Positions 43,285 through 53,144 are shown, counted from the stretch's first letter. The stretch: DNA of 64,000 bases from Ferdinandcohnia sp036962685 (GCF_036962685.1 NZ_JBALOP010000002.1:124001-188000), one strand, 5' to 3'. Notes: generated by a model not told the origin, from the sequence alone. Numbers and translations are program-made.

Positions 43285-44163
43285 ATGATGATTGCAAGTA
43301 TGACAGGTTTTGGACGTGCCAGAAAAGAAACAAACGCATTTTTCGTTCATGCAGAGCTGAAATCTGTAAACCACCGATTCTGTGAAATCAATATAAGATT
43401 ACCTAGACAACTACTGTTTCTTGAGGATAAAATAAAAAAAGTAATAGTCGAGCATGTAAAAAGAGGTCGAGTCGAAGTATTTCTTACAATTGAAGGCGGA
43501 GGACTTGTTTCGAAAACAATCTCCATTGATTGGGATTTATTAGATACCCTAGTTACATCAACTAGAAAAATCCAAGAAAAATACCAGCTAACAGATCAAA
43601 TCACAACTGGGCAACTGCTTTCAAATGAAAATATTCTTTCCATCGAAGAAAAAGAAATGGAGAATCATGAACTAGAATCGACTGTCCTTGAGGTCATTGA
43701 AAGTGCAGCACTGCAATTGAGACAAATGAGGGAAGTTGAAGGTAAGAAATTAATCGAAGATATTTTTTTATTTCTTGGACAAATTGAAGAGAATGTACAT
43801 ATAATCAAAGAATATGCACCAAAAGTAGTTACCCATTATCGCGACCGCATCGAAAAAAGAATCAAGGAATATGTGGGAAATGAATTTGATGAAAATCGAA
43901 TTCTCACAGAGGTTGCATTATTTGCGGAAAAAGCTGATATCAGTGAAGAACTAACACGACTAGAAAGTCACATTAGTCAATTTAGAGAAACTGTAAAAAC
44001 AAATGAACCAATTGGTAGAAAACTCGATTTTATCGTTCAAGAAATGAACAGGGAAACGAATACTATCGGTTCAAAGGCAAACGACCCTTTAATTGCAAAA
44101 CATGTAGTGGAAATGAAAAGCTTACTAGAGAAAATAAAAGAGCAAGTTCAAAATATTGAATAA
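43285..44163 (+). CDS. yloC: YloC, YicC-family endoribonuclease
   Basis: The product belongs to the YicC family of endoribonucleases. The N-terminal ASMTGFGRA and KSVNHRFCEINIRLPR segments are hallmarks, and the C-terminal DUF1732 domain ends with GRKLDFIVQEMNRETNTIGSK-like sequence. The product is 292 residues. Start ATG 43285 or ATG 43288; both lie after GGAAGTGA. The gene heads the yloC-remA-gmk-rpoZ cluster, which is conserved in Bacillus. Confidence 0.92.
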   Translation: MMIASMTGFGRARKETNAFFVHAELKSVNHRFCEINIRLPRQLLFLEDKIKKVIVEHVKRGRVEVFLTIEGGGLVSKTISIDWDLLDTLVTSTRKIQEKYQLTDQITTGQLLSNENILSIEEKEMENHELESTVLEVIESAALQLRQMREVEGKKLIEDIFLFLGQIEENVHIIKEYAPKVVTHYRDRIEKRIKEYVGNEFDENRILTEVALFAEKADISEELTRLESHISQFRETVKTNEPIGRKLDFIVQEMNRETNTIGSKANDPLIAKHVVEMKSLLEKIKEQVQNIE

Positions 44164-44223
44164 GCTTGATTATAAAGCCATTTTCGCGGCAAAAATAGAG
44201 GGGTATATACTGGGGGAGATTAA

Positions 44224-44487
44224 GTGCAAATCAAATTAATAAATATTGGATTCGGAAATATTGTCTCGGCCAACAGAATTATTTCAATCGTGAGTCCCGA
44301 ATCTGCTCCAATTAAACGTATTATTCAAGATGCAAGGGATCGAGGAATGCTCATTGATGCTACGTATGGCAGAAGGACGCGTGCTGTTATGATTATGGAT
44401 AGTGACCATATTATACTATCTGCAGTCCAGCCAGAGACAGTTGCACAAAGACTATCTAAAGAAGATGAGCTAACAGACGAAGGGTAG
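44224..44487 (+). CDS. remA: RemA, DUF370 DNA-binding regulator of biofilm genes
   Basis: RemA (YlzA) is an 87-residue DUF370 protein; in B. subtilis it activates extracellular-matrix operons and osmoprotection genes as an oligomeric DNA-binding ring. The sequence shows the family core NIGFGNIVSANRIISIVSP and DATYGRRTRAVMIMDS. The start is GTG with GGGGGAG upstream. Twelve bases separate it from gmk. Confidence 0.95.
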   Translation: MQIKLINIGFGNIVSANRIISIVSPESAPIKRIIQDARDRGMLIDATYGRRTRAVMIMDSDHIILSAVQPETVAQRLSKEDELTDEG

Positions 44488-44499
44488 GGTTAAGGACGA

Positions 44500-45117
44500 A
44501 TGAAAGAAAGAGGTTTACTAATTGTTTTATCGGGTCCATCTGGTGTGGGAAAAGGAACTGTCAGAAAAGCGATTTTTTCACAGCCTGATACAAAATTTCA
44601 ATACTCCATTTCTATGACGACAAGAAAGCCTCGTGAAGGAGAGGTGGACGGTGTCGATTACTTCTTCAAATCTAAGGAAGAATTTGAAGCTTTAATTGAG
44701 AACAACAAGCTGCTTGAATGGGCAGAGTATGTTGGGAACTATTATGGAACCCCAATTGACTACGTCGAATCAACCTTACAAGAAGGGAAAGATGTTTTTC
44801 TAGAAATTGAAGTACAAGGTGCACTTCAAGTAAGGAAATCATTCCCAGAAGGTCTATTCATTTTCTTAGCGCCACCAAGTCTAAAAGAATTAAAGAACAG
44901 AATCGTTACGAGGGGTACTGAAACTGATGATTTAATTCTTAACAGAATGAAGGTGGCAAAAGAGGAAATTGAAATGATGGACGCATATGATTATGTTGTT
45001 GAAAATGATCAGGTTGAGCTTGCCTGCAATCGGATTAATGCGATCGTAACAGCTGAACATTGTCGCCGTGACCGTGTGGCAAGACGCTATAAACAAATGC
45101 TGGAGGTAGATTTTTAA
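44500..45117 (+). CDS. gmk: Gmk, guanylate kinase
   Basis: Gmk phosphorylates GMP and dGMP to the diphosphates; in Firmicutes it is also a target of (p)ppGpp. The product is 205 residues with P-loop GPSGVGKG at residues 12-19, the GMP-binding TTRKPREGEVDGVDYFF region and the lid arginines near NRMKVAKEEI. Its stop overlaps the rpoZ start by one base. Confidence 0.97.
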   Translation: MKERGLLIVLSGPSGVGKGTVRKAIFSQPDTKFQYSISMTTRKPREGEVDGVDYFFKSKEEFEALIENNKLLEWAEYVGNYYGTPIDYVESTLQEGKDVFLEIEVQGALQVRKSFPEGLFIFLAPPSLKELKNRIVTRGTETDDLILNRMKVAKEEIEMMDAYDYVVENDQVELACNRINAIVTAEHCRRDRVARRYKQMLEVDF

Positions 45118-45350
45118 TGTTAAATCCGTCTATAGATTCACTATTAAATAAATTAAATTCCAAATATACACTTGTGACTGTTGCTGCTAAAAGGGCAAGA
45201 GATATGCAAGAAAAAAATGATGGAATGGTACAAAAGCCTGTTTCCTTTAAATCAGTTGGTAAAGCACTAGAAGAAATTGATGCTGGTCTCCTTTATTATT
45301 CAACTGATAATAAAAACGCTGTTGATACAACACCAACAACTAATGAATAA
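45117..45350 (+). CDS. rpoZ: RpoZ, RNA polymerase omega subunit
   Basis: Omega is a small RNA polymerase assembly subunit. The product is 77 residues. The conserved N-terminal PSIDSLLNKLNSKYTLV and AAKRAR helix, and the KSVGKALEEI segment, identify it. The start is in the gmk stop (TAATG). A strong terminator follows. Confidence 0.95.
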   Translation: MLNPSIDSLLNKLNSKYTLVTVAAKRARDMQEKNDGMVQKPVSFKSVGKALEEIDAGLLYYSTDNKNAVDTTPTTNE

Positions 45351-45353
45351 CCA

Positions 45354-45390
45354 AAAATAACAACCTCTCATGTAGGTTGTTATTTTTTTC
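45354..45390 (+). terminator. Terminator after rpoZ
   Basis: AATAACAACCT pairs with AGGTTGTTATT and is followed by T6C. Confidence 0.9.
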
Positions 45391-45409
45391 AATAGGTAAT
45401 GTATTTTGA

Positions 45410-45589
45410 TGTCTAGCTAAAACGCTTAGCCCCTCGAGTTCATCATTCAAATCACTCCAGAAATCAGGGATTTCCTGCGTGATTCGAATTATGCTTGTCG
45501 GACTTGCACATGATGTGCTGACGTCTACGTTTGCCACAGGACGTGGCGGCTTTTAGTAGACGTTCATCTAAATTATTTTTAGCTTTTCT
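45410..45589 (+). repeat. Family B repeat, long form, copy B3
   Basis: The element starts TGTCTAGCT and ends AGCTTTTCT. It contains GCACatgatGTGC (45506-45518), then ACGTCTAC (45521-45528) pairing with GTAGACGT (45556-45563) around GCCACaggacGTGGC (45533-45547). Read on the minus strand this is the same two-hairpin module as in family A and in B4. It fills the rpoZ-coaBC gap. Confidence 0.83.
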
Positions 45590-45605
45590 AATAAGGGGGA
45601 TTAAA

Positions 45606-46808
45606 ATGCTGGGTAAAAAAATACTGCTTTGCGTAAGTGGTGGGATTGCGGTATATAAGGCTGCAGCTTTAACAAGTAAGCTAACCCAAGCTGGTGCCAA
45701 AGTAAAAGTGATGATGAGTGAATCTGCAATGAAATTTGTTACTCCGTTAACATTCCAAGCACTCTCAAGAAATGATGTGTATTTTGATACTTTCGATGAA
45801 AAAAATCCTGCTGTTATCGCACATATTGATCTTGCTGATTGGGCTGACCTGGTTGTCGTTGCACCTGCAACGGCGAATACAATCGGTAAGCTTGCAACTG
45901 GAATTGCGGATAATATGATTACCACAACATTGCTAGCAACTACAGCTCCTGTTTGGATTGCTCCGGCGATGAACGTCCATATGTACGACCATCCTGCGGT
46001 AATACGCAATATTGATATTTTAGTAAAGGATGGGTATCAGTTTATTGAACCATCTGAAGGGTATTTAGCGTGTGGCTATGTTGGTAAAGGGCGTCTGGAA
46101 GAGCCAGAAAAAATCGTCGAACTCATTACTTCCCATTTTTCAGTGTCACCATTACTTCAAGGTAAAAAGATCTTAATTACAGCAGGACCAACACGTGAAA
46201 AGATCGATCCAGTTCGATTCTTTACAAATCGATCAACAGGAAAAATGGGCTATGCGATAGCTGAGGCAGCAACTAAAATGGGTGCAGAAGTTACCTTAAT
46301 TTCTGGACCAACTACTATTTCAGCCCCTCCTAATGTGAAAGTGATTCCTGTTGAATCCGCTGAAGAAATGTATACACAAGTCATGTCCTTTTATAAACAA
46401 AGTGATATTGTCATTAAATCAGCAGCTGTTGCCGATTATCGTCCAAAGCAGGTGTATGATGGAAAAATGAAAAAGAAGACCGGGGATCTTGTTCTAGAAC
46501 TTGAGAGAACAACAGATATTTTAAAAACTTTAGGTGAGAAAAAGGAACACCAACTTTTAGTTGGTTTTGCAGCTGAGACAGACAATATTGAAGAATATGC
46601 AAAAGGGAAACTAACCTCGAAAAATCTTGATATGATCGTTGCCAATAATGTGACGACAGAGGGAGCGGGATTTGGGACAGACACAAATCTTGTAACTTTC
46701 TACAAAAAGGATGGAACTCATAAAGAATTACCAATGATGACAAAGCTTGATGTTGCAAAAGCTTTATTACGTGAAGTGAAACAGATGATGGATGGCGAAA
46801 AGAAATGA
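45606..46808 (+). CDS. coaBC: CoaBC, phosphopantothenoylcysteine synthetase/decarboxylase
   Basis: This bifunctional flavoprotein makes 4'-phosphopantetheine for coenzyme A. From ATG at 45606 (AAGGGGG upstream) it is 400 residues. The N-terminal CoaC domain has CVSGGIAVYKA, the PAMNVHMYDHP motif and the active-site Cys in YLACGYVGKGR. The C-terminal CoaB domain has ITAGPTREKIDPVRF and the KMKKK loop. A longer in-frame extension upstream runs through the B3 repeat and is rejected. It overlaps priA by four bases. Confidence 0.95.
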   Translation: MLGKKILLCVSGGIAVYKAAALTSKLTQAGAKVKVMMSESAMKFVTPLTFQALSRNDVYFDTFDEKNPAVIAHIDLADWADLVVVAPATANTIGKLATGIADNMITTTLLATTAPVWIAPAMNVHMYDHPAVIRNIDILVKDGYQFIEPSEGYLACGYVGKGRLEEPEKIVELITSHFSVSPLLQGKKILITAGPTREKIDPVRFFTNRSTGKMGYAIAEAATKMGAEVTLISGPTTISAPPNVKVIPVESAEEMYTQVMSFYKQSDIVIKSAAVADYRPKQVYDGKMKKKTGDLVLELERTTDILKTLGEKKEHQLLVGFAAETDNIEEYAKGKLTSKNLDMIVANNVTTEGAGFGTDTNLVTFYKKDGTHKELPMMTKLDVAKALLREVKQMMDGEKK

Positions 46809-49219
46809 AAATTGCCAGTATAATTGTTGATGTTCCTGCAATGCAAACAGATAAACCATATGATTATATCGTTCCTGATAAATGGAGTGACGTAATTGTA
46901 CCGGGAATGAGGGTAGTTGTCCCATTTGGTCCCCGTAAAGTCCAGGGCTTTGTAATGAGTCTATCAAAAAGGAGCGAAGTAGATAAGCTGAAGGAACTTC
47001 ACTCCTTGCTTGATCTCACACCTGCTTTGAACGAAGAGCTTCTCCATATTGGCAAATGGCTAACGGAAAAGACACTTTGCTTTACGATATCTGCCTTACA
47101 AGCGATGCTACCATCTGCAATGCGGGCGAAATATGAGAAAGAAATAAGACTTCTTGACCCGTCAAAAAGAAATGAATTGGAACCGGCGATTCAAGCTTCT
47201 TTTGAACAGCATGATGAGGTTCATTGGGAAGATGCTGAAAAAGACGATTTATTGCATATTTACCAAAAGGATATTAAAAAAGGCCTTCTTGAGGTTGTCT
47301 ACAATGTGAAAAATCGTAGCAATAAGAAAACGATGAAACAAGTGAAGCTATCACTTTCGATAGAGGAAGCTGAAAGATTGGTTCAAGAGCTATCAGCGAC
47401 TGCGAAAAAACAGAAACAAGTACTCGAGTTCTTTCTCAAAAAGAATAAACCTATCTTTTTAAAGGAGCTTTTGCAGGAGGTTGGGGTTACTGATAGTACG
47501 ATTCGAACAATGGTGAAGAAAGGTTTTATCACCGAACAAAATGTTGAGGTTTACCGGGATCCATATGCGGACAGGCATTTTGAGCAAACGGCACCAATGC
47601 CACTTACAATTGAACAGCAAAACGCGATATCTCCAATACTTGCCTCAATCGAAGATGTACTTCATAAAGTGTTTTTAATGTATGGTGTTACCGGAAGTGG
47701 AAAAACCGAGGTATATATGCAAGCGATTGATGCTGTATTAAAACAAGGCAAAGAAGCGATTGTACTTGTCCCTGAAATTTCACTTACCCCACAGATGGTA
47801 AGTCGATTTAAAGGGCGCTTTGGCTCCCGAGTGGCTGTGATGCATAGTGGACTTGGGATTGGCGAGAAATATGATGAGTGGCGAAAAATTTATCGTAAGG
47901 AAGTAAGTGTTGTAGTTGGAGCGAGGTCCGCCATATTTGCTCCGTTTGAAAATATTGGGATTATTATTATTGATGAAGAACATGAATCAAGCTATAAACA
48001 GGAAGATAATCCGCGATACCATGCGCGAGATGTCGCGATTTTCCGTGGTCAGCTACATAATGCTCCTGTTATTTTAGGAAGTGCAACACCGACTCTTGAA
48101 TCCTTTGCACGTGCATCAAAGAATGTTTATGAACTTATTACATTAAAGGAAAGAGTCAACAACAGGCCATTACCGACTGTTGAAATAGTCGATATGCGCG
48201 AAGAATTACGTAACGGGAATCGTTCGATGTTCTCAAGCTCTTTATTTGAAAAGCTTACAGCAAGACTTGAACGGAACGAACAGTCGGTTTTATTTTTAAA
48301 TAAACGTGGCCATTCCTCTTTTGTTATGTGCAGAGATTGTGGGTATGTCGCAAATTGCCCGCATTGTGATATTTCGCTTACCTATCACAGATTACATCAC
48401 CGCCTAAAATGCCATTATTGTGGCTATGAAACATTCATGCCTAATACATGTAATGAATGTGGTAGTGAGCATATCCGATTCTTTGGAACGGGTACGCAGA
48501 AGGTAGAAGAAGAACTTGCGAAGGTTTTACCAGAAGCTAGGGTCATTCGAATGGATGTTGATACAACAAGCCGAAAAGGTGCCCATGAGAAATTACTGAA
48601 GGAATTCGGTGACGGGAGAGCAGATATATTATTAGGAACACAAATGATTGCAAAAGGATTAGATTTTCCAAATGTCACATTGGTTGGTGTTCTAACTGCA
48701 GATACGATGCTAAATCTTCCAGATTTTCGTTCGTCAGAAAAAACATTTCAGCTCCTTACCCAGGTTAGCGGAAGAGCAGGACGTCATGAGCTGCCAGGTG
48801 AGGTTGTGATTCAAAGCTATACACCGGAGCATTATAGCATTGAACTTGCAAGCCATCATAATTTTGATGGATTCTACCAAAATGAAATGCGTATTAGAAA
48901 GGCTCATGCCTATCCACCTTATTATTATCTGGCTTTAGTAACTGTAACACACCCTGAGCTAACAAAAACGGTGGATGTTGCTGAAAAAATTGCAATCTAT
49001 TTACGCAAAGCTTTATCAAATCAATCCATTATTTTAGGACCGGTGACATCACCGATTGCTCGCATTAATAATAGATATCGATACCAATGCATGATAAAAT
49101 ACAAAAATGAGCCAAATCTTAATAAGCTTTTAAAAGGAATACTGGATCGTTACCAAAGAGAAATTGCACAAAACTCACTCACATTATCAATTGACTTAAA
49201 CCCATATATCATGATGTAG
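46805..49219 (+). CDS. priA: PriA, primosomal replication-restart helicase
   Basis: PriA recognises stalled forks and reloads the replicative helicase. The product is 804 residues. A DNA-binding 3'BD domain (about residues 1-100) and a winged helix come first. The SF2 helicase core has GVTGSGKTE (about residues 294-302) and the DEEH box. A zinc-binding insertion has four CxxC pairs (CRDCGY, CPHC, CHYCG, CNECG). The gene overlaps coaBC and is 60 bases before def. Confidence 0.97.
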   Translation: MKIASIIVDVPAMQTDKPYDYIVPDKWSDVIVPGMRVVVPFGPRKVQGFVMSLSKRSEVDKLKELHSLLDLTPALNEELLHIGKWLTEKTLCFTISALQAMLPSAMRAKYEKEIRLLDPSKRNELEPAIQASFEQHDEVHWEDAEKDDLLHIYQKDIKKGLLEVVYNVKNRSNKKTMKQVKLSLSIEEAERLVQELSATAKKQKQVLEFFLKKNKPIFLKELLQEVGVTDSTIRTMVKKGFITEQNVEVYRDPYADRHFEQTAPMPLTIEQQNAISPILASIEDVLHKVFLMYGVTGSGKTEVYMQAIDAVLKQGKEAIVLVPEISLTPQMVSRFKGRFGSRVAVMHSGLGIGEKYDEWRKIYRKEVSVVVGARSAIFAPFENIGIIIIDEEHESSYKQEDNPRYHARDVAIFRGQLHNAPVILGSATPTLESFARASKNVYELITLKERVNNRPLPTVEIVDMREELRNGNRSMFSSSLFEKLTARLERNEQSVLFLNKRGHSSFVMCRDCGYVANCPHCDISLTYHRLHHRLKCHYCGYETFMPNTCNECGSEHIRFFGTGTQKVEEELAKVLPEARVIRMDVDTTSRKGAHEKLLKEFGDGRADILLGTQMIAKGLDFPNVTLVGVLTADTMLNLPDFRSSEKTFQLLTQVSGRAGRHELPGEVVIQSYTPEHYSIELASHHNFDGFYQNEMRIRKAHAYPPYYYLALVTVTHPELTKTVDVAEKIAIYLRKALSNQSIILGPVTSPIARINNRYRYQCMIKYKNEPNLNKLLKGILDRYQREIAQNSLTLSIDLNPYIMM

Positions 49220-49279
49220 TTTAAAGTTATGGTGAAAAGTATAGACTAGTAAAAAAGTAGAATGTTGGAGGAACTTCGC

Positions 49280-49753
49280 TTGGCTTTATTACCAATTGTT
49301 AAATATCCAAATGAAATACTTGAGGTTGAATGTGAAAAGGTGACCACCTTTGACCGAAAGCTATCGAAACTAATAAAAGATATGTATGATACAATGCTTG
49401 AGGCGGACGGCGTAGGCTTGGCCGCCCCTCAGGTTGGAATTGCAAAACAAATCGCCATCGTTGAAATTGGGGACGAGAGCGGACTTATTGAATTAATTAA
49501 TCCTGTGATCCTTGAGCGAAAAGGTGAACAGGTAGGTCCAGAAGGCTGTCTCAGTTTTCCGGACCTTTTTGGTGAAGTAACACGCAATAATTACGTAAAG
49601 GTGAGAGCCCAAAATCGACGAGGGAAAACTTACATAATCGAGGCAAATGAATTCTTAGCTCGTGCGATTCAGCATGAAATTGATCACCTTCACGGCATTT
49701 TATTTACCTCCAAGGTAAATCGTTTTTATGAAGAAGGAGAAATTGAAGGGTAG
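49280..49753 (+). CDS. def: Def, peptide deformylase
   Basis: Def removes the formyl group from nascent N-terminal Met using a metal ion. From TTG at 49280 it is 157 residues; TTGGAGGAAC lies about seven bases upstream, whereas the in-frame ATG at 49262 overlaps that site. All three motifs are intact: GVGLAAPQ, EGCLSFP (metal Cys) and QHEIDHLHG (metal His pair and catalytic Glu). It precedes fmt by eight bases. Confidence 0.96.
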   Translation: MALLPIVKYPNEILEVECEKVTTFDRKLSKLIKDMYDTMLEADGVGLAAPQVGIAKQIAIVEIGDESGLIELINPVILERKGEQVGPEGCLSFPDLFGEVTRNNYVKVRAQNRRGKTYIIEANEFLARAIQHEIDHLHGILFTSKVNRFYEEGEIEG

Positions 49754-49761
49754 GTAATGAC

Positions 49762-50715
49762 ATGGAACGTATTGTATTTATGGGTACTCCAGACTTTTCA
49801 GTACCTGTTTTACGTCAAATAATAGAAGATGGCTACGAGGTTGTAGCTGTTGTGACACAACCAGACAGACCAGTTGGAAGAAAAAGAGTTTTAACTCCTC
49901 CACCCGTTAAAGTTGAGGCGTTAAAACACAATATCCCAGTCCTGCAACCAAATAAAATAAGAGAAAGACAAGAAATTGAACAAGTACTAAGCTATAAGCC
50001 TGATTTAATCATAACCGCTGCATTTGGACAAATCCTGCCAAAAGAATTATTAGAAGCTCCTAAGTATGGATGTATAAATGTCCATGCATCATTACTTCCT
50101 GAGCTTAGAGGTGGAGCACCAATTCATTATTCAATCCTTCAAGGAAAGAAAAAAACAGGTGTTACCATCATGTATATGGTCGAAAAGCTAGATGCAGGGG
50201 ATATTTTAACACAAGTAGAAATTCCAATATTAGAAACAGACCATGTTGGTTCATTACATGACAAACTAAGCGTGGCTGGTTTAAAGCTTTTATCAGAAAC
50301 AATTCCATTACTTTTAGATGATAAAATAACACCGATTAAACAGGATGATTCCAAAGCGACATTTGCCTCAAACATAAAACGCGAACAGGAAAAGATAGAC
50401 TGGACAAAAGATGGGGAAGATATTTATAACCATATTCGTGGGCTACACCCATGGCCTGTCGCATATACCACATTAAATGAGGATGTAATGAAAATCTGGT
50501 GGGGTGAGAAGGTACCTTCATCTACCCCTAAAAAGAGCGGCACTGTTGTTTCAATTGAAAAAGATGGGTTTATTGTTTCGACTGGGAATACTACTTTTAT
50601 CAAAATCACCCAATTACAGCCTGCAGGAAAGAAAAAGATGAGTGCAGAGCAATTCTTGATGGGGGCAAGTATACAGGTAGGAACTCAGTTAGGAGACAAT
50701 AATGACGAAGACTAA
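49762..50715 (+). CDS. fmt: Fmt, methionyl-tRNA formyltransferase
   Basis: Fmt formylates initiator Met-tRNA. The product is 317 residues. The N-terminal FMGTPDFSVPVL starts the Rossmann fold. The catalytic and folate-site motifs NVHASLLPELRGGAPIHYSI and the conserved Asp in EKLDAGDIL are present. A C-terminal beta-barrel domain binds tRNA. It overlaps rsmB by 14 bases. Confidence 0.97.
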   Translation: MERIVFMGTPDFSVPVLRQIIEDGYEVVAVVTQPDRPVGRKRVLTPPPVKVEALKHNIPVLQPNKIRERQEIEQVLSYKPDLIITAAFGQILPKELLEAPKYGCINVHASLLPELRGGAPIHYSILQGKKKTGVTIMYMVEKLDAGDILTQVEIPILETDHVGSLHDKLSVAGLKLLSETIPLLLDDKITPIKQDDSKATFASNIKREQEKIDWTKDGEDIYNHIRGLHPWPVAYTTLNEDVMKIWWGEKVPSSTPKKSGTVVSIEKDGFIVSTGNTTFIKITQLQPAGKKKMSAEQFLMGASIQVGTQLGDNNDED

Positions 50716-52045
50716 TGTTCGAAATGTAGCACTTGAAATTTTATTGCAAATTGAAAAAAATCAAGCCTATAGTAATCTTCTATTGAATCAAATGATTAAA
50801 AAGCATGAGGTTAGTGGAAAAGATGTAGGTCTCCTCACAGAAATTGTCTATGGAACAATCCAACGCCGTGATACACTGGATTTTTATTTAGCTCCTTTTT
50901 TAAAAAAGAGCAAAAAGCTGGATCAATGGGTGAGAATTTTATTAAGACTTTCCCTTTACCAAATGCTCTTTTTAGACCGAGTACCAGAGCGAGCTATCTT
51001 TTTTGAGGCAGTCGAAATTGCTAAAAAAAGAGGGCATAAAGGTACAGCTTCACTTGTAAATGGTGTGCTGCGTTCGATTCAACGTGAGGGCGTACCGTCA
51101 TTAGATCAACTAACAGATGAAGTGGAAAGAATCGCAATTGAAACAAGTCATCCGATTTGGCTTGTGAAGCGTTGGGTCCGTCAAATGGGGCTTGAAGAAA
51201 CTCGAAAAATGTGTGAAGTCAATTGTTTGCCTCCAGAACAAACAGCTCGGGCCAATTTAATGAAAACAACAAAAGAAGAGCTTATTCACATGCTAGACGT
51301 GGATGGAATTGAAGCAGAAAAGGGAAGCGTTTCTGTAGATGCCATTAAAGCGGTTCGTGGAAATCTAGCCCATGCAAAAGCTTTTAAAGAAGGGTATTTT
51401 ACCATTCAGGATGAGAGCTCCATGCTTGTAGCCCGTGCGCTTGGTGTCGAAAAAGACGATCAAATTCTTGATAGTTGCGCAGCACCTGGTGGTAAAACAA
51501 CACATATTGCTGAATTACTGAATAACACAGGAAAGGTTTTTTCAATCGACCTTCACGAACATAAAATAAAATTAATCAATGAAGCTGTAAACCGATTGGG
51601 TTTAGAAAACGTTGAAACAAAAGCACTTGATAGTCGAAAAGCAAGGGAATTTTTCGAAGCCGGGAGCTTTGATCGAATTCTTGTCGATGCCCCTTGTTCG
51701 GGCTTTGGTGTTATTAGAAGAAAGCCAGACATTAAATATTCAAAATTAGAATCAGATAACGAAAACCTTGCAAAAATACAATTAGACATTTTAACTGCAG
51801 TATCATCTTTATTAAAAAAAGATGGTATACTCGTGTATAGCACGTGTACAATAGATTACGAAGAAAATGAGGGTGTCATCAAAACCTTCCTTGAACAACA
51901 TAAAGATTTTATACTGGACGAAACAATCGAAAATTACCTGCCTGAAATAGTGAAACCATATATTAAAAATGGACAGCTACAGCTTTATCCACATTATTTT
52001 GGTACGGATGGATTTTATATTGCAAGATTAAGAAAGCAGGTGTAA
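50702..52045 (+). CDS. rsmB: RsmB, 16S rRNA m5C967 methyltransferase
   Basis: RsmB (Sun) methylates cytosine 967 of 16S rRNA with SAM. The product is 447 residues with an N-terminal NusB-like domain (about residues 1-130) and a C-terminal methyltransferase. SAM-binding LDSCAAPGGKTTHIAEL and the two catalytic Cys motifs DAPCSGFG and YSTCTI are intact. The gene starts inside fmt and is five bases before rlmN. Confidence 0.96.
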   Translation: MTKTNVRNVALEILLQIEKNQAYSNLLLNQMIKKHEVSGKDVGLLTEIVYGTIQRRDTLDFYLAPFLKKSKKLDQWVRILLRLSLYQMLFLDRVPERAIFFEAVEIAKKRGHKGTASLVNGVLRSIQREGVPSLDQLTDEVERIAIETSHPIWLVKRWVRQMGLEETRKMCEVNCLPPEQTARANLMKTTKEELIHMLDVDGIEAEKGSVSVDAIKAVRGNLAHAKAFKEGYFTIQDESSMLVARALGVEKDDQILDSCAAPGGKTTHIAELLNNTGKVFSIDLHEHKIKLINEAVNRLGLENVETKALDSRKAREFFEAGSFDRILVDAPCSGFGVIRRKPDIKYSKLESDNENLAKIQLDILTAVSSLLKKDGILVYSTCTIDYEENEGVIKTFLEQHKDFILDETIENYLPEIVKPYIKNGQLQLYPHYFGTDGFYIARLRKQV

Positions 52046-52049
52046 TGTA

Positions 52050-53144
52050 TTGGAAGAAGTACAAACAACTAGAAGAAAAAAACAAAACTTACCAAATTCT
52101 AAACCATCCATTTATTCACTTCAATTAGAAGAACTTGAAAATTGGCTCATCGAAAATAGAGAGAAGAAATTTCGAGGGAATCAGATTTTTGAATGGCTCT
52201 ACACGAAGCGGGTTACAACATTTAATGAGATGACAAACTTATCAAATGCATTACAACAAAAGCTTGCTGAGCATTTTACGATCACGACGCTTAATACAAT
52301 TATTCAGCAAACATCTGCTGATGGAACAATGAAGTTTTTATTTGAACTCCATGATGGATATTCAATTGAAACGGTTTTAATGAGACATGGCTATGGAAAC
52401 TCGATCTGTGTGACAACTCAGGTTGGTTGCCGAATCGGCTGTACCTTCTGTGCTTCAACATTGGGAGGACTTAAACGTAATCTGGAGGCTGGCGAAATTG
52501 TTGCCCAAGTTGTCAAGGTTCAAAAAGCATTAGATGAACTTGGTGAGCGAGTAAGTCATCTGGTTATCATGGGAATTGGTGAACCGTTTGATAATTATGA
52601 TCAAATGCTTTCATTCCTAAAAATTATTAATCATGACAAAGGCTTAAATATAGGAGCCCGTCATATTACCGTTTCAACAAGTGGGATTATTCCAAAAATC
52701 TATAAGTTTGCAGATGAAAAATTACAAATAAATTTTGCAATCTCTTTACATGCACCTAATACAGAAATAAGAAGCAGGTTAATGCCGATTAATCGCGCCT
52801 ATAAACTGCCAGACTTAATGGAAGCTGTACGCTATTATATTGAAAAAACAGGTAGAAGAATTAGCTTTGAATATGGGTTATTTGGTGGAGTCAACGATCA
52901 AGTTGAACATGCTGAAGAACTAGCAGAGCTATTAAAGGGAATTAAATGTCATGTTAACTTAATTCCAGTCAATTATGTTCCTGAGCGCGATTATGTAAGA
53001 ACACCACGAGAACAGATCTTTGAATTTGAAAAGACATTAAAGAAGCATGGTGTGAATGTTACAATTCGACGTGAACAAGGTCATGATATCGATGCTGCCT
53101 GTGGTCAATTACGAGCAAAGGAGCGTAAAGAGGAGACGAGGTGA
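52050..53144 (+). CDS. rlmN: RlmN, 23S/tRNA A2-methyltransferase (radical SAM)
   Basis: RlmN methylates A2503 of 23S rRNA and A37 of some tRNAs at C2. The product is 364 residues. The radical SAM cluster cysteines lie in GCRIGCTFCAST. The C-terminal AACGQL contains the Cys used as methyl carrier. Motif GIGEPFDNYDQ is also conserved. The start is TTG with GCAGGTG upstream. The end overlaps or abuts prpC. Confidence 0.96.
   Translation: MEEVQTTRRKKQNLPNSKPSIYSLQLEELENWLIENREKKFRGNQIFEWLYTKRVTTFNEMTNLSNALQQKLAEHFTITTLNTIIQQTSADGTMKFLFELHDGYSIETVLMRHGYGNSICVTTQVGCRIGCTFCASTLGGLKRNLEAGEIVAQVVKVQKALDELGERVSHLVIMGIGEPFDNYDQMLSFLKIINHDKGLNIGARHITVSTSGIIPKIYKFADEKLQINFAISLHAPNTEIRSRLMPINRAYKLPDLMEAVRYYIEKTGRRISFEYGLFGGVNDQVEHAEELAELLKGIKCHVNLIPVNYVPERDYVRTPREQIFEFEKTLKKHGVNVTIRREQGHDIDAACGQLRAKERKEETR

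Noticed and set aside
45531..45605. N-terminal extension of coaBC through the repeat
   Set aside because: The 25 extra codons lie in repeat sequence; homologues start at the ATG at 45606, which has a strong ribosome binding site.
45464..46009. A 181-codon open frame on the minus strand across the start of coaBC
   Set aside because: It overlaps coaBC and the B3 repeat, has no credible start signal, and is best explained as a shadow frame.
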